Of a stretch of DNA of 64,000 bases, positions 61,041-64,000 are shown piece by piece. Made by a program: the position numbers and the translations under genes. Source of the stretch: Pestalotiopsis fici W106-1 (lineage: Eukaryota > Ascomycota > Sordariomycetes > Amphisphaeriales > Sporocadaceae); the NCBI RefSeq assembly GCF_000516985.1, contig NW_006917101.1, positions 1,852,834 through 1,916,833 on the forward strand, read 5' to 3'. The notes below the pieces were generated by a model. The model searched no databases. It was not told the DNA's origin and saw only the letters and a program-made list of their open reading frames with translations. Position 1 is the first letter of the stretch. Each line of letters starts with the position of its first letter.

Positions 61041-61775
61041 TCGGTACTGGAGTGGATAATGATACTTTTTAGGCGAAGATAGAATGGAAAAAAGTGGATA
61101 ATAGAATCACTTGAATCGGTTGTTTAATTCTTTGATTTCCTAGTCGATATTAATTCAGAAACGAACAAAAGTCAATTGCGAGAGTGAGGGGAAGATGGAA
61201 CAAAAGGCAGATCCAGGTTTCTGGCTCATCTGACACCCGACTCAAGATACGTCAGCAAAAGTAGTAGGTACCTAAGCATTCTGAGTATGTGTGACCGCCT
61301 GGAAACTGCCCACATCCTGGGGCTTGGGAGCAGGTCGTATAGGCTGACTGTGGTGGGTGGCTGTGTTTGTCTTCCTTCGCCAACCTTGGCGGCAGGGACG
61401 GCCAATGGTATCCCGCCATACTATGACTTGTCTTCGGGCTCGGGGTTTTCGGATCCTGCGGGCCCGCAACAAACCCCATCATTATTCACTGGATATGTCT
61501 CAAAAGTCAGACAGGCGTTTTCATGGTCGCACAAAAATGATGCTGAAGAGGCGCTGCAGATGGTTTCCCCATGGGATGACGACGACTGGGCTATACCAAT
61601 ACGATCAAACTGCAGACTATAGACTCGGTCTTAGTAAGGAATAGAATTGATAATGAACAAGGCCGTGCGTCAGTATCAAGAAATCGATCAGCGCAAGGTG
61701 TGCGGGAGGCAAGGCGTTTTGCGCCATTTGCGGATGTCCCTCTTGACTAAAAATCGGCCAAGTTCTAGCCATTGC
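61041..61775. other. Intergenic region between small membrane protein and GST relic
   Basis: Contains the promoter of the small minus-strand gene and then DNA without recognisable frames. A GGTACCTA motif is near 61267-61274. Confidence 0.4.
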
Positions 61776-62420
61776 CTTTTCCCAGTACATTCTTCCAAGC
61801 CGGGCAACTCGTGCACCTTTCCAGCCACGATGCAATATTCTTGTACTTGGGCGCCTCGTAGGGATTCGACTGGGCTTTTCAATCAATGTACCATTGCAGT
61901 GCAAAATCGGCTCTGATAGGCAATTTGCCGCCCATCAGAAAGTCAGCTCTCGAGTAGAGAGTCCAAGTACGACAGATTAGCATCAACCTCAGCGCTCAAA
62001 AAGGCCTTGTTGAGCATCGTATCCATGCCAGAGACGAAAGATTGGACCAAAAAAGTGCGTGCTGGCGACCAATGTCTTGAAGATGGATCGCAGCATGAGC
62101 GGGCCGTTGAGGGTCGAAATTGCGATTGAAACGATGGTGTCCTCCTTGACGGCGTCATCGTCTGGGTCGGACGATGGCGATGCGATCTTGAACTTGCCCG
62201 CAGTGTTGTGTGTCTTCATGAGACGGAGCGCGATTGCAGAGCGCTCTACAGTGACGCAGCCGGTTGGCGTAATGAGCTGCGGCGATTTGCCCAAAACATG
62301 CGTCTCCTTCAGTTGAGAAAGCGCGCGTTTCTTGACCCGCTCAAAGAGCTTGAGTTCAATCCAAAGTCGTAATCAATCTTGAGCTCCTCGATCAATCAGA
62401 AAATCGTCTCGAACTGGGAG
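61776..62420 (-). pseudogene. Glutathione S-transferase pseudogene
   Basis: Minus-strand sequence aligns by eye with a fungal glutathione S-transferase but needs three frame changes. Pieces in order: N-terminal IEELKIDYDF (about 62396-62365); then, one base out of frame, the thioredoxin-fold part HVLGKSPQLITP and ERSAIALRL with the cis-Pro/Glu-Arg-Ser glutathione-binding pattern, continuing through FKTLVASTHFFGPIF. It then shifts to the GST_C part AEVDANLSYLDSLLES, and again to MGGKLPIRADFALQWYID. That last block hits a TGA where the family would have an amino acid (probably Trp), followed by NPYEAPKYKNIASWLERC. No intact copy lies in the window. The decay looks recent, because the protein-level similarity is still easy to read. 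Confidence 0.82.
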
Positions 62421-62946
62421 TGCTAGAGGCGCGTTGGTAGGATTGCATTCGTGAATTGTTTTGACGCTCAATCTGACCTGGAGACGCAACAGAGTAGGTT
62501 TACGATTCCTTCTCCGACCTTGTACTTTTGTTGGAAGATTTCTTTGATGTGTTTCGAAAGTTCTGAATGGTATCGAGTTAGTCCACAAAGAAAGCAGTTC
62601 CATTCTTGGGAATAGCTGTCCAGTAGCCCTACGTCGGTGCTAATACTTCCGAAAGCGCTACGAACAATTCATATCAACCGCACATCTTGTTCACCTAGAT
62701 ACAATGTCTATGCAGGTGTGGTTAATTAGATACAAGAGAAGACTTTCGGTGGCATTCCTATCGGTGACACAGGGTCTGTTGCATTACGTCTTGACTGCAT
62801 CGCGCATCTTTGCGGTCGCTGCTCATGGGAGTATCACCTGGCCTCTGGCGGGCCAATTGAGTCTATACTTCTGGAGCGTCCATTCGCCTAAACACCAAAT
62901 CATGCGCACACTGCCCTACTTCCTGTTTGCAACCCGCCGCATTAGC
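62421..62946. other. Intergenic region between GST relic and ankyrin gene
   Basis: The part up to about 62480 may include the degraded extreme 5' end of the GST pseudogene. The remainder has no supported gene. Confidence 0.35.
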
Positions 62947-63999
62947 CTACAGGACAACATTGAAGAAGTGCTTCCTGTCCTCTTGGTCAAGTCTACTGCT
63001 ATCACGCTCAATTCGAGTATCAACCTCCAATCCTCGATCAATCAGCGACCATGTCCCCAGGTCTCTGTCCTCACCTGCTCGTTCAGCTAGCAACAACGTC
63101 TGTAATTCCTGGCGCCACAGAAGTGCGTTTTGACGATCTGTCTCATGTATCCAACTCCGAGATAGATAGCGAAATGCGGGATCAGGATCAGCTCCACGGC
63201 TCACCAAGTCCTGGACTATATCTGCCCTACCACATTTGATCGCTGTGGTAATGGGAGTGTCGACAAGAACACACTGATCATCGATATCCGCCATCACAGA
63301 TAACGAGGTTCTCCCGTTACGAGACACAAAATTGACGTCTGCTCCATGATTCAGCAGCAGGGTTATGATATTTCGGTTAACTCCCCATATGAGCGCGAAA
63401 AACAATGGTGATTCGTGATCGTTTGTGCAAGTGTTGGCGTCAGCTCCATAGTTAATCAGTAACTCAACCATGTCCCTGTTCTTAGATATGATTGCTTGGA
63501 GAAGCGGAGTTAGCTGATTTGGAGGCGCGAGATTGACATCCACTCCGTGATCCAGCAAGATCTTGACCATTTCACAATCTCCGTCTGTGATTGCGTGAAG
63601 AAGCGGCGTTAGCCGGTTTGGAGGCGTGAGATTGACATCTGCTCCATGATCCAGCAAGATCTTGACTGTTTCACAACCGCCATTCGCGACTGCTTCAAGA
63701 AGCAGGGTAAGCTTATTCGGAGATGTGAAATTCGCGTCTGCTCCACGCTTCAGGAGAAACTCAGTTATCTCTGAGGCCTGCTGCTTGATCGTAAAAGTCA
63801 GAAGTGTCCCAATACAGGAAGGAAACTGCCCATCATTGCTCAACATGTATTCAAGTTTGACGTTAGTGATAGGATCCAACAGCAACTCAACCAAGCCTCG
63901 ATCGTGTGATTCAATAGCCGTTAGAAGAAGTATCTTGATGTAGAAGCCCTGGGAATGGATGCAATTATCAATGTTGCTTTTAGCAGCATGTTTTAAGAG
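62947..63999 (-). CDS. Ankyrin-repeat protein, 5' end beyond the window
   Basis: The minus-strand frame is open from the right edge to TAA-side position 62947, so the gene is cut off at its N-terminal end. No in-window start is required. At least five ankyrin repeats are seen, each with the pattern LL.HGADVN...(N/T).LTPLL.A, including KILLDHGADVNLTPPNRLTP and KILLDHGVDVNLAPPNQLTP. The best-conserved repeats have a DNA period of exactly 99 bp (33 codons) between about 63490 and 63740. The C-terminus (about 100 residues) leaves the repeat pattern and is charged. Ankyrin repeats bind proteins; the partner and the N-terminal domain (which in fungi is often a NACHT, HET or patatin-like module) are outside the window, so no role can be assigned. 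Confidence 0.85.
   Translation of the reverse strand, partial: LLKHAAKSNIDNCIHSQGFYIKILLLTAIESHDRGLVELLLDPITNVKLEYMLSNDGQFPSCIGTLLTFTIKQQASEITEFLLKRGADANFTSPNKLTLLLEAVANGGCETVKILLDHGADVNLTPPNRLTPLLHAITDGDCEMVKILLDHGVDVNLAPPNQLTPLLQAIISKNRDMVELLINYGADANTCTNDHESPLFFALIWGVNRNIITLLLNHGADVNFVSRNGRTSLSVMADIDDQCVLVDTPITTAIKCGRADIVQDLVSRGADPDPAFRYLSRSWIHETDRQNALLWRQELQTLLLAERAGEDRDLGTWSLIDRGLEVDTRIERDSSRLDQEDRKHFFNVVL
63490..63740. repeat. 99-bp tandem repeats inside the ankyrin gene
   Basis: The block GATTGACATC recurs at 63531 and 63630, exactly 99 bp apart, with highly similar flanks (GGAGGCG.GAG before; CTCC..GATCCAGCAAGATCTTGAC after). A more diverged third copy lies upstream on the minus strand near 63730. 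The repeats are more alike at DNA level than ankyrin folding requires. Confidence 0.75.
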
Positions 64000-64000
64000 C

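Overview
The window looks like chromosomal DNA of a filamentous ascomycete, most likely a Sordariomycete and plausibly Hypocreales (inference). The evidence is: genes with short 50-150 bp GT..AG introns, fungus-restricted families (Zn2Cys6 regulator with Fungal_trans domain, Clr5-domain protein, DFG5/DCW1 GH76 enzyme, GT2 hyphal-growth glycosyltransferase, GH115 alpha-glucuronidase), CT-rich promoter leaders, and scattered TACCTA/TAGGTA motifs. I saw no convincing tRNA, rRNA, CRISPR or intact transposon.

Layout. 0.4-1.2 kb: a DUF1330-like protein (+). 1.9-5.1 kb: minus-strand blocks of protein-like sequence with good introns but broken frames, read as decayed or very divergent genes, plus a 93-bp tandem repeat. 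5.4-7.6 kb: mitochondrial D-lactate dehydrogenase (-, four exons). 8.3-10.8 kb: Clr5-domain protein (-, two exons) with an internal duplicated domain. 13.1-16.0 kb: Zn2Cys6 transcription factor (+). 16-25.5 kb: a 9.5-kb stretch with no supported gene but a promoter-like signature near 17.2 kb. 25.5-27.4 kb: GT2 polysaccharide synthase-like glycosyltransferase (-, four exons). 27.4-47.5 kb: about 20 kb with no intact gene, containing microsatellites, TACCTA motif clusters and one probable gene relic near 40.4-40.9 kb. 47.5-49.1 kb: conserved Ser/Thr-rich coiled-coil protein of unknown function (+). 51.9-53.5 kb: DFG5/DCW1-type GH76 protein (+). 53.9-55.1 kb: aldo-keto reductase (-). 57.1-60.4 kb: secreted GH115 alpha-glucuronidase (+). 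60.7-61.0 kb: small two-TM protein (-). 61.8-62.4 kb: a glutathione S-transferase pseudogene (-) with frameshifts and a stop. 62.9 kb to the right edge: an ankyrin-repeat protein (-), cut off by the window.

The genes do not form one obvious pathway. There is a loose cell-wall/carbohydrate theme: GT2 synthase, GH76 wall-crosslinking enzyme and GH115 xylan debranching enzyme with candidate XlnR- and CreA-type sites upstream. The two decayed loci and the partial ankyrin gene sit toward the ends of the window. The middle is unusually gene-poor for a filamentous ascomycete and is the part most worth transcript evidence. I did not find a clearly new multi-gene system; the best leads are the broken minus-strand locus at 1.9-5.1 kb, the duplicated domain in the Clr5 protein, and the promoter-like signals inside the large gaps.
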